This document shows, in pieces, positions 43,332-53,100 of a DNA stretch of 64,000 nt. The translations under genes were made by a program, and so were the position numbers. The notes under the pieces are model-generated. The model ran no database searches, was not told the DNA's origin, and saw nothing but the letters and a program-made list of their open reading frames with translations. The stretch comes from Falsiroseomonas tokyonensis (GTDB taxonomy: Bacteria; Pseudomonadota; Alphaproteobacteria; Acetobacterales; Acetobacteraceae): contig NZ_JAFNJS010000006.1 of NCBI RefSeq assembly GCF_019024325.1, positions 329,208 to 393,207 on the forward strand, given 5' to 3'. The number at the start of each line of letters is the position of its first letter. Position 1 is the first letter of the stretch.

Positions 43332-44459
43332 ATGACCCGCATCCGCACCACCCATGTCGGCTCCCTGCCCCGCAGCCAGATCGTGGCCGACTTCCTGTTT
43401 GCCCGCGAACGCGAGGAAGCGATCGACCCAGCCGCCTATGACGCCGCGATGGATCACGCGACGCATGAGGTGCTGCGGCGGCAGAAGGAGATCGGCATCG
43501 ACATCCCCTCGGATGGCGAGACCTCCAAGATTTCCTATGCGACCTATATCAAGGACCGGCTGACCGGCTTCGCCGGCGACAGCCCGCGCCGCATGCCGGC
43601 GGACCTCGGCGACTTCCCCGCCTATGCGGAGAAGATCGCGCGCGGTGGCGGCACGCCCACCTATCGCCGGCCGCGCTGCACCGGCCCGATCGGCGTGAAG
43701 TCGATGGATCCGCTGGCGCATGACCTGCGGCTGATGCGCCGGGCGCTGGATGCTGCGGGGTATGAGAGGGGCTTCATGAACAGCGCCTCCCCCGGCGTCA
43801 TCGCGCTGTTCCAACCCTCTGACATCCACCCCGATATCGACAGCTACATGGCGGACCTGGCGGAGGGCATGCGGCATGAATACGAGGGCATCGTCGCCGC
43901 TGGCCTGACGCTGCAGATCGATGCGCCCGACCTCGGCCTCGGCCGCCACATGCTGTATCCGCAGCTGACGGAGGAGGCCTTCCTCGCGCGCGCCGAGCGG
44001 CATGTGGAGATGATCAATCACGCGCTGCGCAACATCGCGCCTGCGCAGGTCCGACTGCATATCTGCTGGGGCAATTACGAGGGCCCGCATACGCGGGACA
44101 TCGCGCTCGGCCGCGTGCTGCCGGTGCTGCGCAAGCTGCGCATCGGCGCGCTGCTCTTCGAGGCTTCGAATCCCCGCCATGCGCATGAATGGACCGTGTG
44201 GCGGGACCAGGGCGTGCCGCCGGACTGGGTGCTGATCCCGGGCTGCCTCGACAGCACCACCAACTTCGTCGAGCATCCGGAACTGGTGGCGCAGCGCATC
44301 GAAACCTTCGTCCGCATCGTCGGGCCGGAGCGCGTCATCGCCGGCACCGATTGCGGCTTCGGCACTTTTGCGGGCTATGGCGCCGTGCATGGCGACATCG
44401 CATGGGCGAAGCTGGCCGCGCTGGCCGAGGGGGCGCGCCTCGCCTCCGCGCGACTCTAG
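43332..44459 (+). CDS. MetE-like (cobalamin-independent methionine synthase II) family protein
   Basis: A 375-residue TIM barrel. The N terminus TRIRTTHVGSLPRSQIVADF is the usual start. The zinc-site residues of the MetE family can be followed: H-x-C in LHICWGNYEGPH, E in LLFEASNPRHAHE and C in VIAGTDCGFGTF. It has only the catalytic barrel, half the size of true MetE, so it is one of the many half-length homologues whose reaction may be a methyl transfer or C-S bond chemistry on a thiol or sulfonate. It closes the operon. Its TAG stop shares three bases with the CTA of the convergent ATPase. Confidence 0.8.
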   Translation: MTRIRTTHVGSLPRSQIVADFLFAREREEAIDPAAYDAAMDHATHEVLRRQKEIGIDIPSDGETSKISYATYIKDRLTGFAGDSPRRMPADLGDFPAYAEKIARGGGTPTYRRPRCTGPIGVKSMDPLAHDLRLMRRALDAAGYERGFMNSASPGVIALFQPSDIHPDIDSYMADLAEGMRHEYEGIVAAGLTLQIDAPDLGLGRHMLYPQLTEEAFLARAERHVEMINHALRNIAPAQVRLHICWGNYEGPHTRDIALGRVLPVLRKLRIGALLFEASNPRHAHEWTVWRDQGVPPDWVLIPGCLDSTTNFVEHPELVAQRIETFVRIVGPERVIAGTDCGFGTFAGYGAVHGDIAWAKLAALAEGARLASARL

Positions 44460-45247
44460 CGCCCGCTGCTGCTGATCCCGTCGATCAGCAGCAGGCGCTC
44501 GCCGCTTGAGGCGGGCTCGATGCGCGCCTCCACGCCATAGACTTGGCGCAGCATGACCGGCGTCAGCACCGCCTCGGCGCCGCCATCCGAATGCGCCTGG
44601 CCCTGGTGCATCACCAGCAGATGATCCGCCCAGCGCGCCGCCAGCGCCAGGTCGTGCAGGACCACCACCACGCTCCGCCCCTCCCGCGCCAGGTCGCGCA
44701 GCAGGGCCATCACCTCGAACTGCCGGCGCAGATCCAGCGCGCTGGTCGGCTCGTCCAGCAGCAGCAGGGGCGGGTCGCGGATGATGGCCTGGGCCAGCGC
44801 CACCATCTGCCGCTGGCCACCGGAGAGCGATTGCAGCGGCGCCATGCCCAATTCCACCAGGCCAAGCCGGTCCAGTATCTGCCCGACGCGCTGCAGCAGC
44901 GCCGCCTCGTCATACAGCACCGCGCCATCCGGCAGGGCGCGCCAGGCGCCGAGCAGTGCCTCGATCACCGTCAGCCCGGTATCCTGCGGCAGCGCCTGCG
45001 GCATGAAGGCCAGCAGGCGCGTACGCTCCCGCGGCGCCAGGCCGATCAGCTCCCGCCCGTCGAAACGGATGGAGCCGCGCGCCGGCACCAGCCCGGCGAT
45101 GGCGCGCAGCAGCGTGGATTTGCCCGCGGCATTGGGCCCAACCAGCGCGGTCAGCCCGCCCGCCGGAATCGGGCCGCAGGTGAAGTCGCGCAGCACCGGG
45201 CGGGCGCGATAGCCGGCGGAGACGCAGGAGAGCAGCAGCTCGCTCAT
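44456..45247 (-). CDS. FecE-type iron/siderophore ABC ATPase
   Basis: A 263-residue ATPase. Walker A is VGPNAAGKSTLL, the signature LSGGQRQMVALAQAII, Walker B LLLLDEPTSALDLR and the late LHDLALAARWADHLLVMHQG is characteristic of FecE/FhuC-type importers. The last gene of a four-gene minus-strand operon under a Fur-type promoter. ATG 45247 overlaps the permease stop. Confidence 0.92.
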   Translation of the reverse strand: MSELLLSCVSAGYRARPVLRDFTCGPIPAGGLTALVGPNAAGKSTLLRAIAGLVPARGSIRFDGRELIGLAPRERTRLLAFMPQALPQDTGLTVIEALLGAWRALPDGAVLYDEAALLQRVGQILDRLGLVELGMAPLQSLSGGQRQMVALAQAIIRDPPLLLLDEPTSALDLRRQFEVMALLRDLAREGRSVVVVLHDLALAARWADHLLVMHQGQAHSDGGAEAVLTPVMLRQVYGVEARIEPASSGERLLLIDGISSSGR

Positions 45248-46305
45248 CCGCGCCGCTTCCCGCCGAGGATCAGCAGGATGAAAACCGGCAGCCCCACCAG
45301 CGCGGTGACGATGCCGAGCGGCAGCACGGCGCCGCGCACCAGCATCTCGCTCGCCATCGCGGCCAGCGACATGATGGCGGCGCCACACAGCAGGCTGCCC
45401 GGCAGCAGGAAGCGATGATCCTCGCCCAGCAGCAGGCGCGCCACATGCGGCGCGACCAGGCCGATGAAGCCGATGGTGCCCACCATGGCGACGGCGGCGG
45501 CCGCCAGCAGGCTGATGCGCGCCAGCGCCCAGAAGCGCAGCCCGCCGACATCGACGCCAAGGCCGCGCGCGCGCTCCTCGCCCAGCCGCAGCACCGTCAT
45601 CCGCCAGGCGGCGCGCCAGGAGAAGGGGATGACCACCGCCAGCACCACGGCCACGATGGCAATGCCGTCCCATTGCGTGCGCCCGAGGCTGCCCAGCGTC
45701 CAGAAGACCAGCTGCTGCAAGGCATCCTGGCTGGCGACGAACTGGATCAGCGCGACCACGGCATTGAAGGTGAAGACCAGCGCGATGCCGAGCAGCACCA
45801 GCGCCTCCACCCCCGCGCCGCGCCAGCGGATCACCAGCTGCAGCAACCCCACCGCGCCGAAGGCGAAGAGGAAGGCATTGGCCGAGACCGCCCAGCGCGG
45901 CGACAGGCCGGGGATCGCAAGACCCAGCACGATGGCCAGCGCCGCGCCGCAGGCGGCGGCGGAGGACACGCCGAGGGTGAAGGGGCTGGCCAGCGGATTG
46001 TTCAGGATGGTCTGCATCTCCGCCCCCGCCGCGGCGAGCGCCATGCCGACCAGCACCGCCATGACGGCGGGCGGCAGCCGCGCCTGCCAGACCACGGTGC
46101 GCGCCAGCGGCGTGGCGGAATCCGGATCGAACAGCGCGCGCAGCGCCTCGGCGAAGGACATGGCGGAGGGGCCGACCGCGACATCCAGCAGGAAGGCCGC
46201 CACCGCGATCACGCCGAGCAGCGCCAGCAGCAGCCGGCGGCGGCGCAGGCTGGACCGGTAGGCGCCGAGGACCGTGGCGGCGCCCTGCGAGACCTGGAGG
46301 CTCAC
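45244..46305 (-). CDS. FecCD-type iron/siderophore ABC permease
   Basis: A 353-residue protein with about ten transmembrane helices. Segments ALAAAGAEMQTILNNPLASP (the ATPase-contact motif) and TIGFIGLVAPHVARLLLGED are diagnostic of the FecCD family. The start is GTG at 46305, overlapping the binding-protein stop (GTGA). A single permease gene serves as homodimer here. Confidence 0.92.
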   Translation of the reverse strand: MSLQVSQGAATVLGAYRSSLRRRRLLLALLGVIAVAAFLLDVAVGPSAMSFAEALRALFDPDSATPLARTVVWQARLPPAVMAVLVGMALAAAGAEMQTILNNPLASPFTLGVSSAAACGAALAIVLGLAIPGLSPRWAVSANAFLFAFGAVGLLQLVIRWRGAGVEALVLLGIALVFTFNAVVALIQFVASQDALQQLVFWTLGSLGRTQWDGIAIVAVVLAVVIPFSWRAAWRMTVLRLGEERARGLGVDVGGLRFWALARISLLAAAAVAMVGTIGFIGLVAPHVARLLLGEDHRFLLPGSLLCGAAIMSLAAMASEMLVRGAVLPLGIVTALVGLPVFILLILGGKRRG

Positions 46306-47405
46306 GCCAGGTCGACCCAGTAGGTGCCCTGCATCTTGATGGACAGGAAGCGGTCGTTCAGCTCGGCCAGCGAGGCCTCGGGGTCGATACCCTGCATCCG
46401 GTCCGGGTGCAGCCATTGGGCGAGCTTCTCGATGGCCAGGTAATGCGCCGGCGTGTCGTTGAAGCCGTGCCACAGCGCATGCGCCCGGCCCTGCCGCACC
46501 GCGGTCAGGCCCGACAGGCCCTGGGACTGGATGACGCGGGCCAGGCTTTCGCGCGCCTCGCGCATCGTGGCGCCGCTGCCCATGGTGATGCCGCCACGCG
46601 CCCCACCGAAGGGGCCGCCCGTCGCGACATAGCTGTGCGGATCGGTGGCGAGCACGAATTCCAGGCCGAGCTGCCCCATCGGCCCGGGCAGGACGCCGGC
46701 CGCGATGCTGCGCCCACCGGCGGCCTCGATCATGCCGGTGAAGATGCCGGCGCCGGAGGAGAAGCAGCAGGCGGTGCCGCCGGCATGCGCATGCAGCAGC
46801 ACGGAATGCTTCGGCGCCACGCCCCGCATCCGCGCCGCCACCGCCTCCAGCTTGCCGCGGTAATGCGCGTTGAAGGCGGCGGCCTGCTCGGTGCGGCCGA
46901 TCAGCGCGCCGAGGATGGCGATGCTGGGCTCGGAATCGACCAGCGGATCGGCGAAGAAATCGATGACGGCGGAGGGAATGCCCGCCGCGTCCAGACGTGC
47001 CGCCAGACCACCGGCGGCGGCCGTGGTGTAGCGGCTGAGCAGAACGAGGTCCGGCTGCAGCGCGATGATGCTCTCGAAGGAGACGGTGTCGGAGGGGCCG
47101 CGGCCGATGATCGGGATCTGGTCCACCGCCGGGTTCAGCGCGCGCAGCTGCGCATATTCCTGCGCGCTCGCCTGGCGCAGGTCGGAGGCCCAGCCGGCGA
47201 CCAGGCTCAGCGGGTCCGGATGCAGCAGGCTGAGCACCGGCAGGTGGCGCCCCTGGGTCAGCACGATGCGCCGGGCCGGGCGCGGCAGGCGCACCTCGCG
47301 GCCGGCCAGGTCCCGCGCGACCACCGGGCCCTGGGTCTGTGCGAGCGCCGGCGACACAAGCGGGGCCGCGAGCGAGGCCAGGAGCAGTCTGCGGCGGGTC
47401 AGCAT
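46302..47405 (-). CDS. FecB-type periplasmic iron-siderophore binding protein
   Basis: A 367-residue protein with a leader (RRRLLLASLAAPLVSPALAQ) and the TroA-like fold: GRGPSDTVSFESIIALQPDL followed by VLLSRYTT. It carries a PARRIVLTQGRHLPVLSLLH segment typical of the family. It is followed closely by its permease and ATPase; a GTGA overlap couples it to the permease. The cargo is probably a ferric-catecholate breakdown product given the esterase next door (inference). Confidence 0.88.
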   Translation of the reverse strand: MLTRRRLLLASLAAPLVSPALAQTQGPVVARDLAGREVRLPRPARRIVLTQGRHLPVLSLLHPDPLSLVAGWASDLRQASAQEYAQLRALNPAVDQIPIIGRGPSDTVSFESIIALQPDLVLLSRYTTAAAGGLAARLDAAGIPSAVIDFFADPLVDSEPSIAILGALIGRTEQAAAFNAHYRGKLEAVAARMRGVAPKHSVLLHAHAGGTACCFSSGAGIFTGMIEAAGGRSIAAGVLPGPMGQLGLEFVLATDPHSYVATGGPFGGARGGITMGSGATMREARESLARVIQSQGLSGLTAVRQGRAHALWHGFNDTPAHYLAIEKLAQWLHPDRMQGIDPEASLAELNDRFLSIKMQGTYWVDLA

Positions 47406-47421
47406 GTTGCGGGATTCCGTA

Positions 47422-48231
47422 TCAGCGTGTCGGCAGGGCGAAGCGCAGCGACGCGCCGAGCGCGGCATGCACGACGGAGCCATGATTCTCGCCCGCAAAA
47501 ATCTGGAAGCGCTCGGCGGGCAGCGCCTCGGCAAAACGGCGGGCGCGGGTGATGAGGCCATGGGCGCGGCGCTTCGCGGCATGCGCGTCCTCGCCCGGAG
47601 TCTCGGCCGGCTCCTCCTCGCCGCCCACGCCGATCATCACGGCGGGGCGTGGGCCGGGCGGCGGCCTGCGTTCGAGCAGCATGCCCTCGCCGAACCAGAG
47701 GGAGGGGCTGATGGCGACGATGCGCGCGAAGGATTCGGGGCGCGTCAGCAGCACATGCAGCGCGAAGAGCCCGCCCAGCGAATGGCCGAACAGCGCCTGC
47801 CGCGCGGGGTCCACCGGCGCCAGGCCCTCGACCAGCGGCTTCACCTCGCGCTCCAGAACTTCGAGGAAGGCATCGGCGCCGCCGGTCGCGGTCCAGGCGC
47901 CGCCATCGGGACGTTCCCCCAACCGCGCGGGGTCCACCGCGGGCGTATAGTCCAGCGTGCGGCGGGCGCGGTCGAAGGGCCCGTCCACGGGATAGCCGAT
48001 GCCGACGATGATGCCGGGCGCCACGCCGGTGGCAGCCCCGCGCGGCGACTGAATGCGCAGCGCCTCCACCATGCTGGCGAAGACCGCATTGCCGTCGAGA
48101 TGGTAAAGCACGGGAAAACCCGCTTCCGGCGCCGGGCCGGCCGGCACGGCGACCATGACGCGCTGCCCGCCCGGCAGGTCGAAGCACTGGCTGCGCGGCA
48201 GCACGACGGCGGCGGGCGTGGAGTGCATCAT
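47422..48231 (-). CDS. Siderophore esterase-like alpha/beta hydrolase (IroE/BesA type)
   Basis: A 269-residue esterase. The nucleophile elbow is LFGHSLGGLFAL with the family's PSLWFGEGMLLERRP segment after it, and a late ENHGS histidine. It starts FPVLYHLDGNAVFASM, typical of the esterase-D/IroE group, which opens triscatecholate trilactones to release iron. Two ATGs are adjacent at 48231 and 48228. No signal peptide was seen, so it is probably cytoplasmic. It lies first in the operon, 42 bases from a Fur box. Confidence 0.85.
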   Translation of the reverse strand: MMHSTPAAVVLPRSQCFDLPGGQRVMVAVPAGPAPEAGFPVLYHLDGNAVFASMVEALRIQSPRGAATGVAPGIIVGIGYPVDGPFDRARRTLDYTPAVDPARLGERPDGGAWTATGGADAFLEVLEREVKPLVEGLAPVDPARQALFGHSLGGLFALHVLLTRPESFARIVAISPSLWFGEGMLLERRPPPGPRPAVMIGVGGEEEPAETPGEDAHAAKRRAHGLITRARRFAEALPAERFQIFAGENHGSVVHAALGASLRFALPTR

Positions 48232-48272
48232 CCGACCAGGGAGGCTTTGCGCAGGCCGGCGGCCTGGCACGC

Positions 48273-48293
48273 GCGAATGAGAGTTATTCACAT
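48273..48293 (-). promoter_or_regulatory. Fur box 1, upstream of the esterase-FecBCD operon
   Basis: GCGAATGAGAGTTATTCACA matches the Fur pattern (AATGA...TCATT-like half sites). It lies 42 bases upstream of the esterase start on the minus strand. Confidence 0.7.
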
Positions 48294-48367
48294 GCCGGCG
48301 CGTCTTAGCCGAGGTCGGGCTGGCCCGTCCAGCCGCCCGCCCCCATTGCGCCCCCACCCCCACAAAT

Positions 48368-48386
48368 GATATTGCGAGTCATTCTC
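48368..48386 (+). promoter_or_regulatory. Fur box 2, upstream of the YncE-like gene
   Basis: GATATTGCGAGTCATTCTC agrees with the classical 19-bp Fur consensus at about 14 of 19 positions. It is 33 bases upstream of ATG 48420, in the 188-base divergent region that also holds Fur box 1. Confidence 0.75.
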
Positions 48387-48419
48387 ATCAAGCTCCAGCG
48401 GCTTCCAGGAAGTGCCCCC

Positions 48420-49532
48420 ATGCGCATCAGATCCACGGCCCCGGCGGCGATGTCGCGCCGATCCCTCCTCACCCTGCTCGGCGCCGGCGCCAGCCTCGCC
48501 GCGCTGCGCCCGGCGCCGCTACGCGCCGCGCCCAGCGTCGCCACCACGGTGAAGGTCGCCGAGGGCCTGTATGAGCTCGCGGTCAGCCAGGCCAGCGGGC
48601 TGGTGCATGTCGCGGCCGTCGGCGCGCGCGGCGCCAATGCGGCCAAGATCATCGGCCTTGACCCGCGCACGCTGGAGGTTCGCGCCACCATCGAGCTGGG
48701 TGAGGATGCCGCCTTCGGTCTCGCTTCCAACGACCGCCGCGGCCTGCTGCTCGCCACCGGCACGCGCTCCGGCGCCTTCAAGATCATCGATGTCCGCAGC
48801 GGCAGCGTGCGCGCCAAGCTGACCCAGGGCGAATCCTCGCATCTGCGCCAGGTGGTGGTGGACGAGGCGCGCGACCGCGCCTTCGCCACTTCCTTCGGCG
48901 CGCGAGACCGGCCCAGCGCCATCTGGGTGGTGGACACCGCCGGCGACCGCATCCTGAACGTCATCACCGAGGGGCTGGAGGGCGGCATCACCGGCCTCGC
49001 CTTCGATGCGGCGAACGATCGCCTGTTTGCCACGGCGCTGACGGCGAACGAGATCGTCGAGGTCAGCCTGTCGCGCAATGCCGGCATCCGCCGCTTCGCC
49101 TCGGGTGGCGAGGGTTCGGTCAATACCGCCTTCGACGCGGCCAGCGGCCGGCTGTTCTGCGCCAACCAGCGCAGCGGCACGCTGACCGTGCTGAACGCCA
49201 ATTCGGGCGAGCTGGTGAAGTCCATCGAGACCGGTGCCGGCGCGCTGGGCGTCACGCTCTCGGCCGATGGCGCCCTCTGCTACGTCGCCAATCGCGGTGC
49301 CGGCACGGTGAGCCTGGTGGATACGCGGAACCTCACCGTGGTGGCGAGCCTCGCCACCGGCACGCATCCGAACACGGTCGCGATCGATCGCCGCAGCGGC
49401 CTCGCCTATGCCTCGAACAAGGCCCGCGCCCAGCCGCGCGGACCGCGCCCCGCCGCCGGCGAGGCCCCCGCGCCGCGGCCCGCGCCCGTCGAGGATCCGA
49501 ACGGCGACACGGTGAGCATCATCCGCCTCTGA
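48420..49532 (+). CDS. YncE-like periplasmic beta-propeller protein
   Basis: A 370-residue protein with a Tat-like leader (AMSRRSLLTLLGAGASLAAL) and a seven-blade propeller built of YVTN/NHL-like repeats (for example SADGALCYVANRGAGTVSLV and LATGTHPNTVAIDRRSGLAY). The C-terminal tail is proline-rich. E. coli YncE is iron-regulated and neighbours the TonB receptor gene yncD; here the gene also follows a Fur box beside iron genes. The function is unresolved. Confidence 0.82.
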   Translation: MRIRSTAPAAMSRRSLLTLLGAGASLAALRPAPLRAAPSVATTVKVAEGLYELAVSQASGLVHVAAVGARGANAAKIIGLDPRTLEVRATIELGEDAAFGLASNDRRGLLLATGTRSGAFKIIDVRSGSVRAKLTQGESSHLRQVVVDEARDRAFATSFGARDRPSAIWVVDTAGDRILNVITEGLEGGITGLAFDAANDRLFATALTANEIVEVSLSRNAGIRRFASGGEGSVNTAFDAASGRLFCANQRSGTLTVLNANSGELVKSIETGAGALGVTLSADGALCYVANRGAGTVSLVDTRNLTVVASLATGTHPNTVAIDRRSGLAYASNKARAQPRGPRPAAGEAPAPRPAPVEDPNGDTVSIIRL

Positions 49533-49535
49533 GCT

Positions 49536-49568
49536 CATGCGCTGCGGCGTGGCCCGCCGCAGCGCATG
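49536..49568. terminator. Bidirectional terminator hairpin
   Basis: A 14-bp perfect inverted repeat CATGCGCTGCGGCG / CGCCGCAGCGCATG with a 5-base loop, between the convergent YncE-like and cytochrome b561 genes. There is no T-run on either side. Confidence 0.7.
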
Positions 49569-49577
49569 CCGGACAGG

Positions 49578-50150
49578 TCAGGGCCCGAGCGGCGTTCCCC
49601 CGTCCCGCCGAGCCCGACCTGCCATCCGCCGCAACAACCCGTCGCGCCAGACGAAATGGTGCAGCAGCGCCATCACGACATGGCCGAGGATCAGCGCCAG
49701 CAGCAGCCAGGCCAGCTTGCTGTGCAGCAGGTCCGCCGGCGCGGTCATCCATGCGATGCGCTGTCCCGTGCGCGGCACCAGCGGAAGCCCGAAGAAGGCA
49801 TAGCCCCGGCCGCTGCCGAAGGCGCGCAGCAGGCCGAGCGCCGGGATGATCGCCATCAGCGCATACAGCGCGGCATGACCCAGCCGTGCCGCGCGCCCCG
49901 CGTGATTCGGCGCCTGCGCCGGGCGTTGCCTGCGGTTGCTCCAGGCCCAGGCCAGCCGCAGCAGGATCAGCGCCAGCAGCACCGTGCCGATCGACTGGTG
50001 CGTGCCGACCCAGAAGGCCATCAGCGGCGTGCGGCCGAGGATCAGCCGCAGGATCATGCCGGTGAACTGCCACAGCAGGATCGCCGCCATCAGCCAATGC
50101 AGCAGCCGGGAGACCAGGCCATAGCGGTCCGGCGTGTCGCGCCACGTCAT
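49578..50150 (-). CDS. Cytochrome b561-family membrane protein
   Basis: A 190-residue protein with four transmembrane helices. Heme-b ligand histidines are in GLVSRLLHWLMAAILLWQF, VGTHQSIGTV, LLHSKLAWLLLALILGHVVM and ALLHHF. The ATG overlaps the NRPS stop (ATGA at 50147-50150), so it belongs to the siderophore operon. A ferric-reductase-type role in releasing siderophore iron would fit but is inferred. Confidence 0.88.
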   Translation of the reverse strand: MTWRDTPDRYGLVSRLLHWLMAAILLWQFTGMILRLILGRTPLMAFWVGTHQSIGTVLLALILLRLAWAWSNRRQRPAQAPNHAGRAARLGHAALYALMAIIPALGLLRAFGSGRGYAFFGLPLVPRTGQRIAWMTAPADLLHSKLAWLLLALILGHVVMALLHHFVWRDGLLRRMAGRARRDGGTPLGP

Positions 50151-53100
50151 CCCGAACTTCCCTCGCCCCGCGCCAGCTGTGCCCGCAGCACGGGCAGGAT
50201 CACGCCCATCGCCGCCTCGCCCAGCATCGCGGAATGCAGCGCCGGGACATGCACCACCTCCAGCCGCGCCGCATAGGGCGCCCACATCCCCGGCGAGATC
50301 GCGCGGCCAACATGGTCGCGCGCGGCCCGAAAGTGCAGGATGGTGCCGTCGTAGCGGCGGTGCCGATGCGCGCGCACCAGGCGGTTGTTGCCCTCCACCA
50401 CGCGCACCACGCCATCCAGCGCCGCTTCCGGCAGCCGGCCGAGCGGCATGCCGCCGCGGCGCAGGAAATCGATCACCGGGCCGCGCTGCATCGGCAGCTC
50501 CGGATGCAGCGAGGGATCGTGGCCTGCGATGTTCAGCAGCGCGCCATAGATTGCCGCGTCATCCGGCTCCGGCGAGGCGCGCCAGGCATCGGAGGGATAG
50601 GCATCCAGCATGGCCAGCAGGCCGACCTCGCGCCCGAGCTCGCGCAGCCGCACCGCCATGGCCTGGGCAATGAGCCCGCCCACGGACCAGCCGAGCAGGT
50701 TTACGGGCCCCGGCCCTGCGGCGGCCAGAACGCGGTCGGCGTACTCGGCCGCCAGCGCCTCCAGGCTCTCCATCGGGGTGACGGCGGGATCGAGCGCCGG
50801 CGACTGCACGCCGAAGACGGTCCGCTCCGGCGCCAGCACGCGCGCCAGCCCGCCATAGCACCAGGCGATGCCGCCGGCGGGATGCACGGCGAAGATCGGC
50901 GCGCGCGCCGGCTCGCCGCGCCCCAGCACGATCAGCGGCCGCAACCCGTCATCCGGCGGCGGCAGGGCGGTGGAGTCGAGCAGCGCGGCCAGGCGCGCGA
51001 CGGTTGGGTATTCGAAGAGCGCGCCGAGCCCCGGGTCTCGGCCGAATTCCCGCTGCACGCCCAGCATCAGCTCCACCGCCAGCAGCGAATGGCCGCCGAG
51101 GGCGAAGAAGTCGTCCTCCGCGCCGATGCGCGCGACGCCCAGCGCCTGGGCAAACAGCGCGGCGACGCGGCGCTCCGTCTCGGTCGCCAGCGCACGGCTT
51201 GCGCTGCCCGCATGATCGGGCCGAGGCAAAGCGGACTGGTCGAGCTTGCCGCTGGCATTCACCGGCAGTGCGTCCAGCGTGACGAAGGCGGAGGGCAGCA
51301 TGTAATCGGGCAGGCGCGACGCCACATGGCCGCGCAGCGCGGCGGCGTCGTAACCCTCGCCGGGCACGAGATAGGCGACCAGCCGCTTGTCGCCGGGCCG
51401 ATCCTCCCGCGCGATCACGCGCGCCTGGCGCACGCCGCGAAACCCCGCGATCGACGATTCGATCTCGCCGAGCTCTATGCGCTGGCCGCGCAGCTTCACC
51501 TGGCCATCCGCGCGGCCGAAATAGAGGATCGCGCCATCGGCGCGGAAGCGCGCGAGGTCGCCGGTGCGGTACATGCGCTGGCCGGGATGGAAGGGATCCG
51601 GGACAAAAGCGTGCGCCGTGCGCTCGGGCAGGCCGAGGTAGCCGCGCGCGAGCTGCACGCCGGCGATGAACAGGTCCCCGGTGACGCCGGGCGGCAGCGG
51701 CCGAAGCGCCTGGTCGAGCACATAGAGCCGTGTATTCCACACGGGATGGCCGATCGGCATCGGGTCGCTGCGGTCGCCGCGCGAGGCGTCCCAGTAGCTA
51801 ACATCGACGGCGGCCTCAGTGGGGCCGTAGAGGTTGTGCAGCTCCGCCGTCATGGTCGCGTGGAAGCGGTCGCGCAGCTGCGGCGTCAGCGCCTCGCCGG
51901 AGCAGAAGACGCGGCGCATCGCCAATCCCTGTGCCGCTTCATGGGCGAGGAAGGCCGCCAGCATCGCCGGCACGAAATGCGTGGTGGTGACGCGCTGGTC
52001 GCGGATCAGGCGCGCGATGGCGGTCGGGTCGCGATGCGCGCCGGGGGCGGCGATGACCATCGGCGCGCCGGCGATCAGCGGCAGGAAGAATTCCCAGACC
52101 GAGACATCGAAGGTGGCCGGCGTCTTCTGCAGGATTCGGTCATCCGGGCCGATGCCGTAATGCGCGCGCATCCATTCCAGGCGGTTGACGATGGCGCGAT
52201 GCTCGATGACCGCGCCCTTCGGCTCCCCGGTGGAGCCGGAGGTGTAGATCACATAGGCCGCATCCTCCGGCGCCGGGCCCGCGGGTGCGCTCCCCTCCTG
52301 CGGCCAGTCCGCTGGCGCCAGGAAGGCGCCGCCATCGGGCAGTGCGGCCTCGGCCAAAGTCAGGCGCGGCCGCGCGGTGGCCAGGATGCGGGCATTGCGG
52401 GCGGCGGGGTGCGTGGCATCCAGCGGCAGATAGGCGGCGCCGGCGCGCAGCGTGCCCAGCAGGGCGACGATCAGTTCGAAGGATCGGTCGAGCGCCACGG
52501 CGACGATATCGCCGCGCCCGATGCCGCGCGCGGCCAGCGCGCCGGCCAACGCCGCGCTGCGGCGGTCGAGCTCGCCATAGCTCAGGACGCGGCCCTCGAA
52601 GACCAGTGCCTCCGCCTCGGGTCGCGCCGTGAGCGTCGCCTCGATGAGGCCGACCAGCGTAGTGTCGGGCACGGGATGCGCGGTGGCGTTCACCGCATGG
52701 ACGAAGTGCCGCGCTTCCTCCGGCGTCGCGGTGGGCAGCGTGGCGAGGCTACCCGCCTCCAGCGCGGCCGCACAAAAATGCGCGGCGCGGGTCACATGCG
52801 CCTGGGTTTCCTCCGCGCTGTGCAGCGTCGGATTCGCCTCCACCTCCAGGTGCAGCGCCTGCGCGGCAGAATCGCCGCGCAGGTCGAAGGTGATGTCGTC
52901 CACCGGGCCTGTGCCGAGCAGATGCAGGCTGGCGGTCAGGCCCGGAAATTCGGGCAGCGCGTGATAGGGCTGGATGTTCACGATTGGCCCATGCAGGCGG
53001 CGGCCGGCACCGACGCGGCCGAGGTCGCGGCGCAGCTGCTCGCCACGGTAGCGGCCGTGGCGGCGCAGCGCGGCGAGCTGCGCGGCCACATCCTCCATGC

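Noticed and set aside
43332..44459. Functional methionine synthase MetE
   Set aside because: It is half the MetE length and lacks the N-terminal barrel; it lies in a transporter operon.
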